DNA of 64,000 bases from Poriferisphaera corsica (GCF_007747445.1 NZ_CP036425.1:806001-870000), one strand, 5' to 3'. Positions 27,751 to 37,134 are shown, counted from the first letter of the stretch. The notes: generated from the letters alone by a model not told the origin. Made by a program: numbers and translations.

Positions 27751-28836
27751 ATGGCACGTAAAAATAGCAGTAAAAAGGCCCTTACTTACGCTGAGGCAGG
27801 TGTGGATATCGAAGCAGGCGACGCTGTCGTCGGTCGTATTAAATCCCATATGCGGAAAACCTATGGCCCGCGCGTGCTCGGACAACACGGTGCTTTCGCT
27901 GGGTGTTTCCGGCTCGACTACAACGAAAAACTTTTCAAACGCAATTATAAGGACCCCGTCCTTGTCTCAGGCACCGATGGCGTGGGGACCAAAGTCCTGT
28001 TGGCCATCGACCTGAAGGTCTACGACACCATTGGCCAAGATTGCGTGGCCATGAACGTCAACGACATGATCGTTCAAGGCGCCGAGCCGCTCTTTTTCCT
28101 CGACTACGTTGGCATCCACAAAGTCGTCCCTGAACAGATGGAACAGATCGTCAAAGGTGTTGCCGACGGTTGTCATCTTGCCGGTTGTGCACTACTCGGC
28201 GGTGAAACCGCTGAAATGGCTGATGTCTACAAGCCCGGTGACTTCGACCTTGCCGGTTTCTCAGTCGGTGTTGCCGAACTCTCCAAAGTCGTCGATGGCT
28301 CACGCGTCGAAGAAGGCGATATCATCCTTGGCCTCACTTCCTCCGGTATCCATTCCAACGGCTACACCCTTGTCCGGAAAATCATCGAGCACGCAAATCT
28401 CGATATCCGCACAATCTATCCCGAACTCGACAAAGAACGCACTCTTGGCCAGATCCTCCTCGAACCCACACGTATCTACAGCAAATCGATTTGCTCCGTT
28501 CTCCGATCATATAAACGCAAACAACCCATCGGTGGCATGGCCCACATTACTGGCGGCGGTCTTCCCGGCAACGTCAACCGCGCTCTACCTAATAATCTTG
28601 ATGCCCTCATCAATAAAAAATCATGGGACGTTCCACCCATCTTCAAATTCCTCAAGAAGCATGGCAACGTTAAGCCCGCAGAAATGTTCCGTGTTTTCAA
28701 CATGGGGATCGGTTACACCATGATCGTTCGTCCTCACTTCGCAGACGCGATCATGGACAAACTCAAACGCAAAGGTGAGACCGTCATGAAAATCGGCGAG
28801 ATCGTCAAAGGCTCTGGTAAGGTCCAGCTCAAATAG
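27751..28836 (+). CDS. purM: Phosphoribosylformylglycinamidine cyclo-ligase
   Basis: 361 residues from ATG 27751. The enzyme closes the imidazole ring to give aminoimidazole ribonucleotide in purine synthesis. Visible motifs are TYAEAGVDIEAGDAVV, the phosphate/ATP region GTDGVGTK, MNVNDMIVQGAEPLFFLDY, GGETAEM and HITGGGLPGN. The frame stays open upstream to 27613, but that part does not match the family and the MARKNSS start does. No SD is visible before the ATG. purE lies separately at 53.8 kb, so purine genes are dispersed. A strong terminator follows. Confidence 0.95.
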   Translation: MARKNSSKKALTYAEAGVDIEAGDAVVGRIKSHMRKTYGPRVLGQHGAFAGCFRLDYNEKLFKRNYKDPVLVSGTDGVGTKVLLAIDLKVYDTIGQDCVAMNVNDMIVQGAEPLFFLDYVGIHKVVPEQMEQIVKGVADGCHLAGCALLGGETAEMADVYKPGDFDLAGFSVGVAELSKVVDGSRVEEGDIILGLTSSGIHSNGYTLVRKIIEHANLDIRTIYPELDKERTLGQILLEPTRIYSKSICSVLRSYKRKQPIGGMAHITGGGLPGNVNRALPNNLDALINKKSWDVPPIFKFLKKHGNVKPAEMFRVFNMGIGYTMIVRPHFADAIMDKLKRKGETVMKIGEIVKGSGKVQLK

Positions 28837-28871
28837 CCTCATCCCTATAAGCCGAACAAATTAACGTGACT

Positions 28872-28899
28872 AAAACGGCTGCTTATGCAGTCGTTTTTT
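28872..28899 (+). terminator. Terminator of purM
   Basis: Stem AAAACGGCTGC/GCAGTCGTTTT with loop TTAT and a T tract. Confidence 0.9.
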
Positions 28900-29072
28900 A
28901 ATTCACACACATGAACACTTGTATTTGTACCGATTGCACCGATCCGATCATGTCCATTCGGCTTTTTCTAATGCCCTTAACTCATTGTGTCTTCATCATT
29001 TCCTGAAACCTTCCCGATATCACAAAGAACCACAGCTATGTTGTGACCAATCGTGTCATGCGTGGAGTAGGA

Positions 29073-31616
29073 ATGAAACATCTCAAGACCACACAATATC
29101 TTTCAACGCGCCTCATGTTTGCCTTATTCCTGGGCGGCTTTCTCGTTGCCATCATTCTCACCATCACCAATTGGCAAACCAATTCCCAAAATTTCCAGTA
29201 TCGCTTCTTATCTCAAATGGAGCAGCGCCTCGATATACTTGCTAGCCAAGTGCAGCTTCAATTAGTCGCTTCAAATAAACCCGAAGCAAAGCAACTGATC
29301 CAGCAATTCCAACAGAGCCCGGAAATCGAAACCGTCCGTCTAATTCAGGCACGTTCGTTGGCAAATAATGAAAGAACGCATTATCCGCAGGCAAAGGATC
29401 ATATTCATGAAATCAACAGTGCGATCTGCGACATTAATATTGCTCAGCAGAGCGTTATTCTCTACACATCGCTAACTGCAAATGAAACGAAATGGAACAT
29501 TCAAGCCAGAATCAGCACTGAAAACTATCAACAGCAACTGCTTCAATCCAATCTTTTGAATGCAGCTTCAGCGCTGCTCGTAATTTTTGCCGCCGCTATC
29601 GTCATAGCTTACATTATCCGCAAATCACTCATGCTTCCCTTTAAGCAACTCCAAAAAATTATCAAACATCAAGCTCCTGCCAAAGTTCTTCAAAGGTATG
29701 GCATCATGCATCGCAATGAGTTTGGTATTCTCGCTACCGAAATCAGTCAACTCATTCACACAATCGATCAAGAAAACGATAGCCTTAAAAGCCTTGCCAA
29801 CGCACACACCGATCTCTATCAAAATGCCCCTGCCGCATTAATCAGCATCGATCTTGAAGGTTGCATTGAACATGCCAACCTCCGAGCCACTCATATGCTT
29901 GGCCTCGCGAATTGCAACGCTATGTCCGATGTCGATGCCTTCAATTACATCTATCCTTCAGATCGTCCCCTGCTCAAAGAGACACTCGATCGTCTTACTT
30001 GGCAAGACAACTGCCGCTGCAATATCCGTTTGCTTACACAAGTAAGCGAACAGCCAATCGATGTTGCGATTGAGGCCATTGGAGTATACGACGAACTCGG
30101 CAACCTATCCCATGCCCGCCTATCGCTCACAGATATCAGCCGTTCAAAAGAATTACACCGTCAACTACAAGATAAAACCTACCTCATGAATCTTGTCGTT
30201 GATCACATGTCCGATGGCATCCTACTCATCAATCGCGATAATAAAGTTGCCGCCATCAATCAACGCATGTGTACTCTCCTTCAAAGCGCACCGGAGCATA
30301 TTCAAAACATAACCTACAACTCTCACACTTTCTGGGATAAACTCAACATCAAAGATCACGATGCGTTTATTCAGCAGGTTACTAATATCGAAGCGGATAA
30401 TCAGCGCCCCGCGCAGGAACGTTTCGTCTCGCCACATTGCACGTATCTATTCCAAGGCATCCCCGTTCATGATGGCCTCGATAATCAACAAGGCCGCCTC
30501 TGGGTTGTATCAGAATCCCCCGATACCGAACATAATTCTCGTCTCATCAATCAGCACAATCAGCATCTTTCCGCCATCAAACATATGGCCGAAGAACTCA
30601 CCAAAGCAAAAACAATCTCCGACCTCCTCGAAGCGACCGTTTCTCAACTCAACAATTTCTTTGATGTTGAAGCTGTTGGCATCGCGATCCGTGATAACAA
30701 CCCCAACTCTCGAACCACACAACTGATCAACAGAAAATCAAACATCTGTGAGATCGCGCCTAATCGTGAGATAGCCCAAGCTGTTCAAACCGGCCTCATG
30801 CCCGAAATACTTGCCTCACCCGACTTCGCCTATTGGCCCGATCTTGATCTCAGTAAAGGCTTCTGGGTTAACAACCAGCGCAGCAACGGCTGGAGACAAA
30901 CCTTCTCAAACGCTCGTTTCACATCACTCGCCGTTGGCCCTCTCATCGATAATTGCGGTTCCGCACAAGGCATCATCTGGTGCGCACAAAGATCAGGTGA
31001 GCGTTTTGATCGACACGAAATGCTCATGATCGAAATGATCACACCACTCATCGAAGCCCGGCTCGAAGTCGTCCAGATGCAGGAATCTCTTCAAGCGATC
31101 GACTTGATCGACCCCATTACCAGCCTACCCAATCAACAACAGTTCCACCTCGCCGCAGAACACTTCGATCATGCCACAAATTCCACTTGGTCATTACTCC
31201 TCATCGAAGTCGACAACTATCAGTCATGTCGCCAATCATTTAGTCACACCATCGCAAACAATCTTCTCACCCAAGTTGCCACACTCATAAAAAACAACAC
31301 GCGGCGTAGCTGCTTCATCGCCAATTACCAAGGCCCCATCTTCGCCATTCTCATCCCTGAAACCGATCCGCAAAATCTCAACGAACTTGCCGAACGTCTC
31401 AGTTCACTCGCGACCACAACAACATTCAACCTCACCAGCGACCCCGCCCACGCCGTCGTGACATCCTTCAGCATCGGCGCTGCCTCATCCATCACCGATG
31501 GCCCTTCTATCACCAAAATCCTGGCCCGTGCAGTCACACGTCTCGATCGTGCTCGGAAATTGGGTCGCAACCATATCGTCTGTACCGATCCCGCCAGCAT
31601 TTCGACTGCTAGCTGA
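29073..31616 (+). CDS. Membrane sensor with HAMP, PAS, GAF and a degenerate GGDEF domain
   Basis: 847 residues from ATG 29073 (SD GGAG). Helix ~12-32, a ~130-residue periplasmic part and helix ~160-183 form the sensor module. HAMP follows, then two PAS domains (around ALISIDLEGCIEHAN and GILLINRDNKVAAIN) and a GAF-like domain (LLEATVSQLNNFFDVEAVGIAI). The C-terminal domain has the diguanylate-cyclase frame (DPITSLPNQQQF opening, SIGAAS near the end). The catalytic GGDEF motif is replaced by YQGPIFAI, so cyclase activity should be lost. It may bind nucleotide or act as a receptor. It stands alone, with no phosphotransfer domain. Confidence 0.82.
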   Translation: MKHLKTTQYLSTRLMFALFLGGFLVAIILTITNWQTNSQNFQYRFLSQMEQRLDILASQVQLQLVASNKPEAKQLIQQFQQSPEIETVRLIQARSLANNERTHYPQAKDHIHEINSAICDINIAQQSVILYTSLTANETKWNIQARISTENYQQQLLQSNLLNAASALLVIFAAAIVIAYIIRKSLMLPFKQLQKIIKHQAPAKVLQRYGIMHRNEFGILATEISQLIHTIDQENDSLKSLANAHTDLYQNAPAALISIDLEGCIEHANLRATHMLGLANCNAMSDVDAFNYIYPSDRPLLKETLDRLTWQDNCRCNIRLLTQVSEQPIDVAIEAIGVYDELGNLSHARLSLTDISRSKELHRQLQDKTYLMNLVVDHMSDGILLINRDNKVAAINQRMCTLLQSAPEHIQNITYNSHTFWDKLNIKDHDAFIQQVTNIEADNQRPAQERFVSPHCTYLFQGIPVHDGLDNQQGRLWVVSESPDTEHNSRLINQHNQHLSAIKHMAEELTKAKTISDLLEATVSQLNNFFDVEAVGIAIRDNNPNSRTTQLINRKSNICEIAPNREIAQAVQTGLMPEILASPDFAYWPDLDLSKGFWVNNQRSNGWRQTFSNARFTSLAVGPLIDNCGSAQGIIWCAQRSGERFDRHEMLMIEMITPLIEARLEVVQMQESLQAIDLIDPITSLPNQQQFHLAAEHFDHATNSTWSLLLIEVDNYQSCRQSFSHTIANNLLTQVATLIKNNTRRSCFIANYQGPIFAILIPETDPQNLNELAERLSSLATTTTFNLTSDPAHAVVTSFSIGAASSITDGPSITKILARAVTRLDRARKLGRNHIVCTDPASISTAS

Positions 31617-32058
31617 TTCAGCAGCAACCTTGCCTTTGGAAGCTCAATAATATTCACTTCTAGTAGATTGCATGAGCTTTGTTGAGAATACGAAACACAC
31701 CTCACATTTCTCAGAATTAAGCTGATGTGTTGAATTCTGTAAACATCTGATGTAACTCTATTCCAAGTATCAATTTACATTTGTTTTAAGCCGGTCGATA
31801 CTCATCGCCATGTTGTCCCATTGCCACATCTCACTTCAGCCCACCCACACCTTCTAATCAGATTACTATACCAGATATTATCGTAAGTTTTAACTAAATA
31901 ATGACTTATGGCGTACGGTAAGCCTCGCCAGCCCCGCGCGGACGTTTGGCATGCCCTTTGAAGTAACTCTACCGTTGCCCGGATATGGACACAGACGCAA
32001 ACAGGGCGGGGATTAAAAGAGACGGACAAGGGGGCGGGAGAAGGAGTTACTAAGACGT
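31617..32058. other. Gene-free region upstream of the small coiled-coil gene
   Basis: About 440 bases, AT-rich on the left. No gene, RNA or terminator could be supported. The last ~60 bases become purine-rich and provide the strong SD AAGGAG of the gene at 32059. Confidence 0.5.
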
Positions 32059-32391
32059 ATGGAACAAACAAATTTTCATTCTGAATTCCAGACCAAGCTC
32101 GCTGATCTTATGAAAGAGATCTCAACGCTCCCCAAGACCGAGCGCACCAAGCTCGCTGATCTTGCAGGCAAAACGCAGCAGAAGCACACCGAGCTCAAAA
32201 AGACCGTGGATGGCCTTCAGGAGTCACTCGACTACCTCCGCCTGTCCATCAAGTACCTCGTCTTCGACCTCGAAGCCACACGCCGCGAAAACTCATACCT
32301 TCGCAAGGTCATCGAAGAAGAAGATCAGACCCCAGAGCCCGGCAACGACCTCGGCTCGGACGATTTTTCCTCAGGCGATCTTAACTTCTAA
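32059..32391 (+). CDS. Small coiled-coil protein of unknown function
   Basis: 110 residues, highly charged, with heptad-like Leu spacing through most of its length (LADLMKEISTLPKTERTKLADL, LDYLRLSIKYLVFDLEATRRENSYLRKVIEEE) and an acidic disordered tail ending SSGDLNF. No domain recognised. It has a textbook SD (AAGGAG) and its own strong terminator, which suggests an independently and perhaps highly expressed gene. A dimeric or oligomeric structural or regulatory protein is plausible. Confidence 0.75.
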   Translation: MEQTNFHSEFQTKLADLMKEISTLPKTERTKLADLAGKTQQKHTELKKTVDGLQESLDYLRLSIKYLVFDLEATRRENSYLRKVIEEEDQTPEPGNDLGSDDFSSGDLNF

Positions 32392-32439
32392 TCTTTACCA
32401 CTGACTACTAATCGAATGCAGCGTATTCCAGAATGCCGC

Positions 32440-32470
32440 AAAGACCCGCACTTTACCGTGCGGGTCTTTT
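32440..32470 (+). terminator. Terminator of the small coiled-coil gene
   Basis: 12-bp stem AAAGACCCGCAC/GTGCGGGTCTTT with loop TTTACC and a T run. Confidence 0.92.
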
Positions 32471-32842
32471 ATTATTCATACTACTCACGACCCGTTTAAC
32501 CCGAGGTTACACACTTTTTTCCCCATTTATAGACCAATAATCCGCACTCTCACTTTAGATTGCCCGCTTATTGCACCGAAGACTATCATGTGCCCGAATA
32601 AAATAGGGAAACCTGTTGTTTTCTCTAGAGCTAATTGCGTCGTTATTTGGCACGCCTCAAAGCGTAACCTTCTGCAGCAGACCCCTGTTATGACTGCTGT
32701 TTAGCGAAATGACCGATGAATTACTGCTTCAGGTATTTTCGCAAGACGCTCAAAAATTCTCAGCGCACTCAAACGCATCCAACCACGCAAGATTTCAACG
32801 GTATTTCAAGGTCCGAATAACTCAAACCATCAGGAACTATCC
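32471..32842. other. Gene-free region upstream of clpP
   Basis: About 370 bases with no supported gene. The clpP promoter must lie here; I could not identify a clear -35/-10 pair. Confidence 0.5.
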
Positions 32843-33532
32843 ATGCAGGACGCGAGCAAGATCCATCATCCACTCATGAGCATTCAAACCCCACAGATGA
32901 TGCCCGGCCACACCACCGCCTCTCCCTATCAATCACCCTCTCTCGCCGCACCCATCCAACGCATGCGCGAGATGACCATTGACGAACTACTCCTCGAAAA
33001 CCGCATCGTCTTCCTCGTCGGCGAAATCAACTATCAGTCCGCCACCTCAGTCATCATGAAGCTGCTTCACCTTCAGAACGTCAAGCCCAGCGTCGACATC
33101 CACCTCTACATCAACTCGCCCGGCGGTGCCGTCGACGACACACTCGCCATGTACGACACGATGAACTTCCTCAACTGCGACGTCAACACCTACTGCATCG
33201 GTAAAGCCATGTCTGGCGGTGCCGTCATCCTCGCAGCAGGTACCAAAGGTAAACGCTTCGCACTCCCGCACTCCAAAGTCATGATCCACCAGCCATACGG
33301 CGGCGTCTACGGCCAAACCACCGACGTCCAGATCCAGGCCGAGGAAATCCTCAAGACCAAAGACGTCCTCAACGGCATCCTTGCCAAGCACACCGGCCAA
33401 GATAAAGCCACCATCGAAGAAGATTCCGAACGTGATAAATTCTTCGCCGCCGCCGAAGCCAAAGAATACGGCCTCGTCGACGAAGTCATCGAAAAGCGTC
33501 CCGATGAAGTCAAAAAGGGTGCCCACTCCTAA
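32843..33532 (+). CDS. clpP: ClpP-family serine protease with N-terminal extension
   Basis: 229 residues. The catalytic triad is S124 (GKAMSGGA), H149 (MIHQPYGG) and D198 (DSERDKF), with the same spacing as E. coli ClpP (97/122/171). The nucleophile context is GKAMSGGA rather than the usual GQAASMGA, and ~27 extra residues rich in Pro, His and Gln precede the core. It would form the proteolytic chamber used with Clp ATPases, none of which is in the window. Planctomycetes often carry more than one clpP; this may be the variant form. SD AGGAA is present. Confidence 0.9.
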   Translation: MQDASKIHHPLMSIQTPQMMPGHTTASPYQSPSLAAPIQRMREMTIDELLLENRIVFLVGEINYQSATSVIMKLLHLQNVKPSVDIHLYINSPGGAVDDTLAMYDTMNFLNCDVNTYCIGKAMSGGAVILAAGTKGKRFALPHSKVMIHQPYGGVYGQTTDVQIQAEEILKTKDVLNGILAKHTGQDKATIEEDSERDKFFAAAEAKEYGLVDEVIEKRPDEVKKGAHS

Positions 33533-33564
33533 TCCCCCCCTCAAAAACAAAATCAAACCACCCC

Positions 33565-33592
33565 AAGCTCGCTTGCCATAGCGAGCTTTTTT
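33565..33592 (+). terminator. Terminator of clpP
   Basis: Stem AAGCTCGC/GCGAGCTT followed by T6. Confidence 0.9.
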
Positions 33593-33685
33593 ATTTTCCT
33601 TCCCCCTTCCACCCCATCTCACATTTACTCATCCTTTCGTTCCCTACCGTCTGATAAACTTCACATTCAACCCGATATATTTCCC

Positions 33686-33722
33686 TCAAGCCTGCCACCG
33701 CCGGTGGCAGGGTGTCTGAAAC
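33686..33722 (-). repeat. Hairpin element R6
   Basis: On the minus strand: CAGACACCC-type lead, stem CCTGCCACC/GGTGGCAGG (33691-33699, 33703-33711 on +) with loop GGC, then CTTGA. Stem bases differ from R1/R2 by paired changes. The GTTGCAGGC box is not recognisable in this copy. Confidence 0.75.
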
Positions 33723-33916
33723 ATATCCACACACCACCAAGATCTAAAACAAAAAAATTCAAAACGCGATACGTCTTACCTAGCGCTAGCACCACATTCA
33801 TGCTCTCTTCCCCCAATCAACTCTCCCTCTCACCACACCGATATCACCACTATGGCCGGCTGCATGATGCACGAATAAGCTGCCGCCTGAGTAGAAAGAT
33901 ACACACAACTTCCCAT

Positions 33917-33992
33917 TAGTTGCGCCTCGCGCGCAACCCCATAATCATGTCGGATCTCAGGCAGGGCAGGGGCGGAAGGGCCGACATGATTT
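33917..33992 (+). ncRNA. Two strong consecutive hairpins, possible structured RNA or terminator
   Basis: Hairpin A: GTTGCGC/GCGCAAC (33917-33923, 33929-33935) with loop CTCGC. Hairpin B: ATCATGTCGG/CCGACATGAT (33942-33951, 33979-33988), 10 bp, with a 27-nt G-rich loop and T5 after it. Hairpin B has the form of an intrinsic terminator for + strand transcription, yet no gene precedes it, so a small RNA ending here or a leader/attenuator for the SMR gene are both possible. No known family recognised. Confidence 0.4.
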
Positions 33993-34152
33993 TTACACGC
34001 AAACAAACAGGCACGTTCAATAAAGCAACTCAAACAAATCAGCCATCGCGTCGTGGCATGCCAAGAAGATTACATGACTCAGACTAGGTTACAATGCTTG
34101 TAAACAGTATTTTCATTTGCGGTATCCCTTGCACTGACACGAACAACAAGTA

Positions 34153-34167
34153 CTAACCAGGAGTTAG
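34153..34167 (+). repeat. Boundary palindrome CTAAC-N5-GTTAG (copy 7), holding the SMR gene's SD
   Basis: Spacer CAGGA, fully complementary arms. The AGGAG Shine-Dalgarno sequence of the SMR gene occupies the loop and first arm base; the ATG follows 3 nt after the element. Confidence 0.85.
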
Positions 34168-34170
34168 CCC

Positions 34171-34497
34171 ATGCCTTGGTTCTACCTCGTCTTAGCAGGC
34201 CTCACCGAAATTATCTGGGCCATCGGCCTCAAATATACCGAATCCTTTACTCGCCCACTCCCAACCATCGGCGTCATCATCGCCATGGCCATCTCCTTCT
34301 TCTTTCTCTCGCTTGCACTCAAAGACATCCCCATCGGCACCGCCTACGCCGTCTGGACAGGCATCGGCGCAGTCGGTGTCGCTATCATCGGCATGATCTA
34401 CTTCGGTGACCCCGTTAACACCCTCCGCATCATCTTCCTTACCCTCATCATCGGCGGTGTCATCGGCCTCAAACTCTCCACCATCTACGCCAAATAA
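34171..34497 (+). CDS. Small multidrug resistance family exporter, Gdx/SugE-like (guanidinium/H+ antiporter)
   Basis: 108 residues forming four membrane helices. E13 in GLTEIIWAIGLKYT is the essential proton/substrate glutamate. The motif WAIGLKYTESFTRP and the helix-3 phrase GTAYAVWTGIGAVG are typical of the SugE branch, now known as guanidinium exporters (Gdx), rather than the polyaromatic-cation branch (EmrE). The gene is single, so it should be a homodimer with dual topology. No guanidine riboswitch was recognised upstream. Its SD lies in a small palindrome that could hide or expose it. Confidence 0.88.
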   Translation: MPWFYLVLAGLTEIIWAIGLKYTESFTRPLPTIGVIIAMAISFFFLSLALKDIPIGTAYAVWTGIGAVGVAIIGMIYFGDPVNTLRIIFLTLIIGGVIGLKLSTIYAK

Positions 34498-34522
34498 AAA
34501 AGCAGTCTTATAGGCTGCTTTT
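34498..34522. terminator. Bidirectional terminator between SMR and LD-carboxypeptidase genes
   Basis: Stem AAAAGCAG/CTGCTTTT with a 9-nt loop, flanked by A and T runs, between convergent genes. Confidence 0.8.
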
Positions 34523-34547
34523 ATTACTTATTCGTGAATTGCTTTAA

Positions 34548-35627
34548 TCAGTCCAGCTCCACCGGATTCTCCAAAACCCGTATCGTCTGAGCATCCGCGT
34601 CAAGCTCAACCATCGCCCCGTTCGGCAATGAAGCATTGTACTTATGATGTCCTGTTGAAAAATGTGCTATTACAGGGATACCTAAGTCTTTGAAGTAATG
34701 ATCTAAAACTTCATCTAAACTCTGGTCGCCTTCATCACCACCCGCTCGTGTAAAGTGACATAAAACCACACCATTCAGTTCATCCAACCGACCCGCAAGT
34801 TTCATCGTGCTGAACATTCTATCTAGGCGATAGGTCTTCTCACCAACATCCTCAACATAAAGAATGTTCCCTTTTGTCTCGATCTCATAAGGCGTGCCCA
34901 TCGTTGCCGCGACCAATGATAAGTTGCCTCCAACCAATCGTCCGCTCGCTTTCCCACCATGCAATGTTCGTATCGCAGGCATCCCCTCCGGACGCTTCTT
35001 TGGCAACTCAATCACATAACCTTCTTTACCCTCTTTATATTGCTCCGCCATAATCGCTCGGAAGAAATATTTTGCGGAAAAATCACTCAGATTCCCCTCA
35101 CTACCCAACCCATACATCGTGTTCGGCGTGTGAAACGTAATCAATCTCGAATGACGGCCAATCGCCAAATGCAACCCAGTAATGTCGCTGAACCCTATCA
35201 GCATCTTCGGATTTGCTCTAATCACCTCATAATCCAATTTGTCTAGCATCCGAGTAGTTCCATATCCACCCGTACCCGGAAAGATTGCATCCACTTCAGG
35301 ATCCGTAAATGCATCCATCAATTCTTGTGCCCGGCGTTCATCACTCCCCGCCAAATACCCATTCACGCGCCAAATATCTGATGCCTGCTTCGTCTTAAAC
35401 CCCATCGCCTCAAGCCGCGCCTTTGCGCGCTCCATGCGTTGCTTATTCATAGGGCTCGCCGGCGCCACAAACAAAATCGTGTCACCCTTTCTTAACGCTT
35501 TAGGCTTGATCCACTCACGCTCTTTCATCTCTATACCTGCATCCTCATCATGCCCCATCGCAGCACCACTCATGCTCAGCACACCTACCGCAAAGCACAT
35601 CATCACACACAGCATCCATCGGCCCAT
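34548..35627 (-). CDS. LD-carboxypeptidase, peptidase family S66 (MccF/LdcA-like), exported
   Basis: 359 residues with a signal peptide (~1-24, ending AAMG). The S66 fold is recognisable from GDTILFVAPASP, GTGGYGTTRMLDKLDY and the nucleophile S147 in IGFSDITGLH. The remaining triad residues are expected at the Glu in YVEDVGEKTYRLDRM and the His in STGHHKYNASLPNGA. The family trims peptidoglycan tetrapeptides or cleaves related peptide-nucleotide toxins; a periplasmic location favours muropeptide recycling. ftsW and murG are close by but on the other strand. Confidence 0.87.
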   Translation of the reverse strand: MGRWMLCVMMCFAVGVLSMSGAAMGHDEDAGIEMKEREWIKPKALRKGDTILFVAPASPMNKQRMERAKARLEAMGFKTKQASDIWRVNGYLAGSDERRAQELMDAFTDPEVDAIFPGTGGYGTTRMLDKLDYEVIRANPKMLIGFSDITGLHLAIGRHSRLITFHTPNTMYGLGSEGNLSDFSAKYFFRAIMAEQYKEGKEGYVIELPKKRPEGMPAIRTLHGGKASGRLVGGNLSLVAATMGTPYEIETKGNILYVEDVGEKTYRLDRMFSTMKLAGRLDELNGVVLCHFTRAGGDEGDQSLDEVLDHYFKDLGIPVIAHFSTGHHKYNASLPNGAMVELDADAQTIRVLENPVELD

Positions 35628-35884
35628 ATCAAAGCTCCATCATTGTCTATTCGCATGCAGACATCGCAGCCCGCTCTTATACAGACCCACACAACACCAA
35701 TCGGTCTCTCATGCCCCATATCTACCACACACACCGCTCAATTCACCAAACCTCACTTCGATTTCAGCCCACTCATCTTACCCGATATCAGCTTTCTTTT
35801 GAATGATTTCCATACATTTGCCATTCAAGCCCTCACTCCTCGCCTCCTTCAAGCCTAACCCCCCCGACGCCCGATAAATCCACC

Positions 35885-37075
35885 ATGATCCGTTCCGCAC
35901 ACATCATGATGCTCACCGCAGCCGCCCTCCTATGCTTCGGCCTCCTCATGGTGCAATCTGCTGGTATGTATGTCGGTGCCACCGATATCCAAACCACAGC
36001 CGACGTCACCACCTCTTGGACCAACTACCTCTCCAAGTTCCTCACCTCCTCCACAGCCCTCCACGCCGCCCTCGCCATCCTCGCCATGCTCTTCGCTTCA
36101 CGCATCAACGTCCGCCAGTTCTTCACCTCTCGTGGCCTCACCAATCCCCTTCCATACCTCATTCTCATCGCTTTCGCCCTCGTGATCCTCACCCAAGTCC
36201 CAGGCATCGGCAGAGAAGTCAATGCCTCCAAGCGTTGGCTCGCCATCGGCACCTTCACCTTCCAGCCCTCCGAAATCGTTAAATGGGTCATGATCCTCGC
36301 CATCGCCTACTGGTGCGCCCGTAAACGCGGCATCATGCACCGATTCCTCCCAGGACTCTTCCCACCCATCATCCTCATCGCTATCGCCTGCGGCCTCATC
36401 GTCATCGAAGACCTCGGCACCGCCGCACTCATCGGCCTCGTCTCATTCTGCCTCCTCTACGCCGGCGGAGCCCGTATCTACCAGCTCATCCTCCTCGCCG
36501 TCCCCGCACTCGCCGCCGTCTACTACTTCATCACATCCTCCTCCTATCGCATGGACCGTATCACCGCCTTCCTCGACCCTTGGGCCGATCCGCAAGGCAC
36601 AGGCTTCCACCCCATCCAATCCATGACCGCCATCGCCGAAGGCGGACTCTTCGGCAAGGGTCTCGGCAACGGTGTCCGCAAACTCGGCTACCTCCCCGAA
36701 GACACCACCGACTTCATCTACGCCATCATCTGCGAAGAGCTCGGCATCTTCGGCGCCATCGCCATCATCGTCCTCTTCACCGTCCTCCTCTTCACAGGTC
36801 TCGGCATCATCCGTGAAACCCGCGACACCTTCGGCCGCCTCGTCGCCCTCGGCTTTATCCTCACCATCACAATCCAAGCGCTCATCAATGTCGCCGTTGT
36901 CACCGTCGTTATCCCCACTAAAGGCATCGCGCTCCCCCTCGTCTCCAAAGGCGGCACCGGCTGGATCCTCACCGCCTTCGCCATCGGCCTCGTCGCTTCC
37001 CTCGACAACGCGCACCACCTTGAAGCATCCCCCATCGATTCCCCTCTGGAATCCCCCCAACTCTCAACCGCCTAA
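35885..37075 (+). CDS. ftsW: FtsW/RodA-family peptidoglycan glycosyltransferase
   Basis: 396 residues with about ten membrane helices. The SEDS-family signature is clear: FQPSEIVKWVMI, the long loop ending GYLPEDTTDFIYAIICEELGIFG, and the final KGGTGWILTAFAIG motif. The enzyme polymerises lipid II at the septum (FtsW) or side wall (RodA). murG follows 375 bp downstream, the order found in dcw clusters, which favours FtsW. Planctomycetes generally lack FtsZ, so this pair is a remnant of that cluster. No clear SD (CCCGATAAATCCACC) precedes the ATG. Confidence 0.87.
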   Translation: MIRSAHIMMLTAAALLCFGLLMVQSAGMYVGATDIQTTADVTTSWTNYLSKFLTSSTALHAALAILAMLFASRINVRQFFTSRGLTNPLPYLILIAFALVILTQVPGIGREVNASKRWLAIGTFTFQPSEIVKWVMILAIAYWCARKRGIMHRFLPGLFPPIILIAIACGLIVIEDLGTAALIGLVSFCLLYAGGARIYQLILLAVPALAAVYYFITSSSYRMDRITAFLDPWADPQGTGFHPIQSMTAIAEGGLFGKGLGNGVRKLGYLPEDTTDFIYAIICEELGIFGAIAIIVLFTVLLFTGLGIIRETRDTFGRLVALGFILTITIQALINVAVVTVVIPTKGIALPLVSKGGTGWILTAFAIGLVASLDNAHHLEASPIDSPLESPQLSTA

Positions 37076-37134
37076 CCACACATCATCTTTCTTTCTCAGT
37101 TCTATAATCCAGTCCCTGATCCCACATGCAAGCA

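Larger units (their letters stand above)
33593..34152. other. Gene-free region between clpP and the SMR gene
   Basis: About 560 bases without a gene. It contains hairpin element R6 (33686-33722) and a pair of strong hairpins at 33917-33992, listed separately. No match to guanidine-I, -II or -III riboswitch signatures was seen despite the Gdx-like gene downstream. Confidence 0.5.

Noticed and set aside
31958-31975. Sigma-54 promoter (TGGCATGCCCTTTGA) upstream of the small coiled-coil gene
   Set aside because: The -24 half is close but the -12 GC dinucleotide is missing.
33917-33992. Signal recognition particle RNA
   Set aside because: A GGCGGAAGGGCC tip recalls the SRP tetraloop, but the AGCAG side of the internal loop is missing and the helix does not match.
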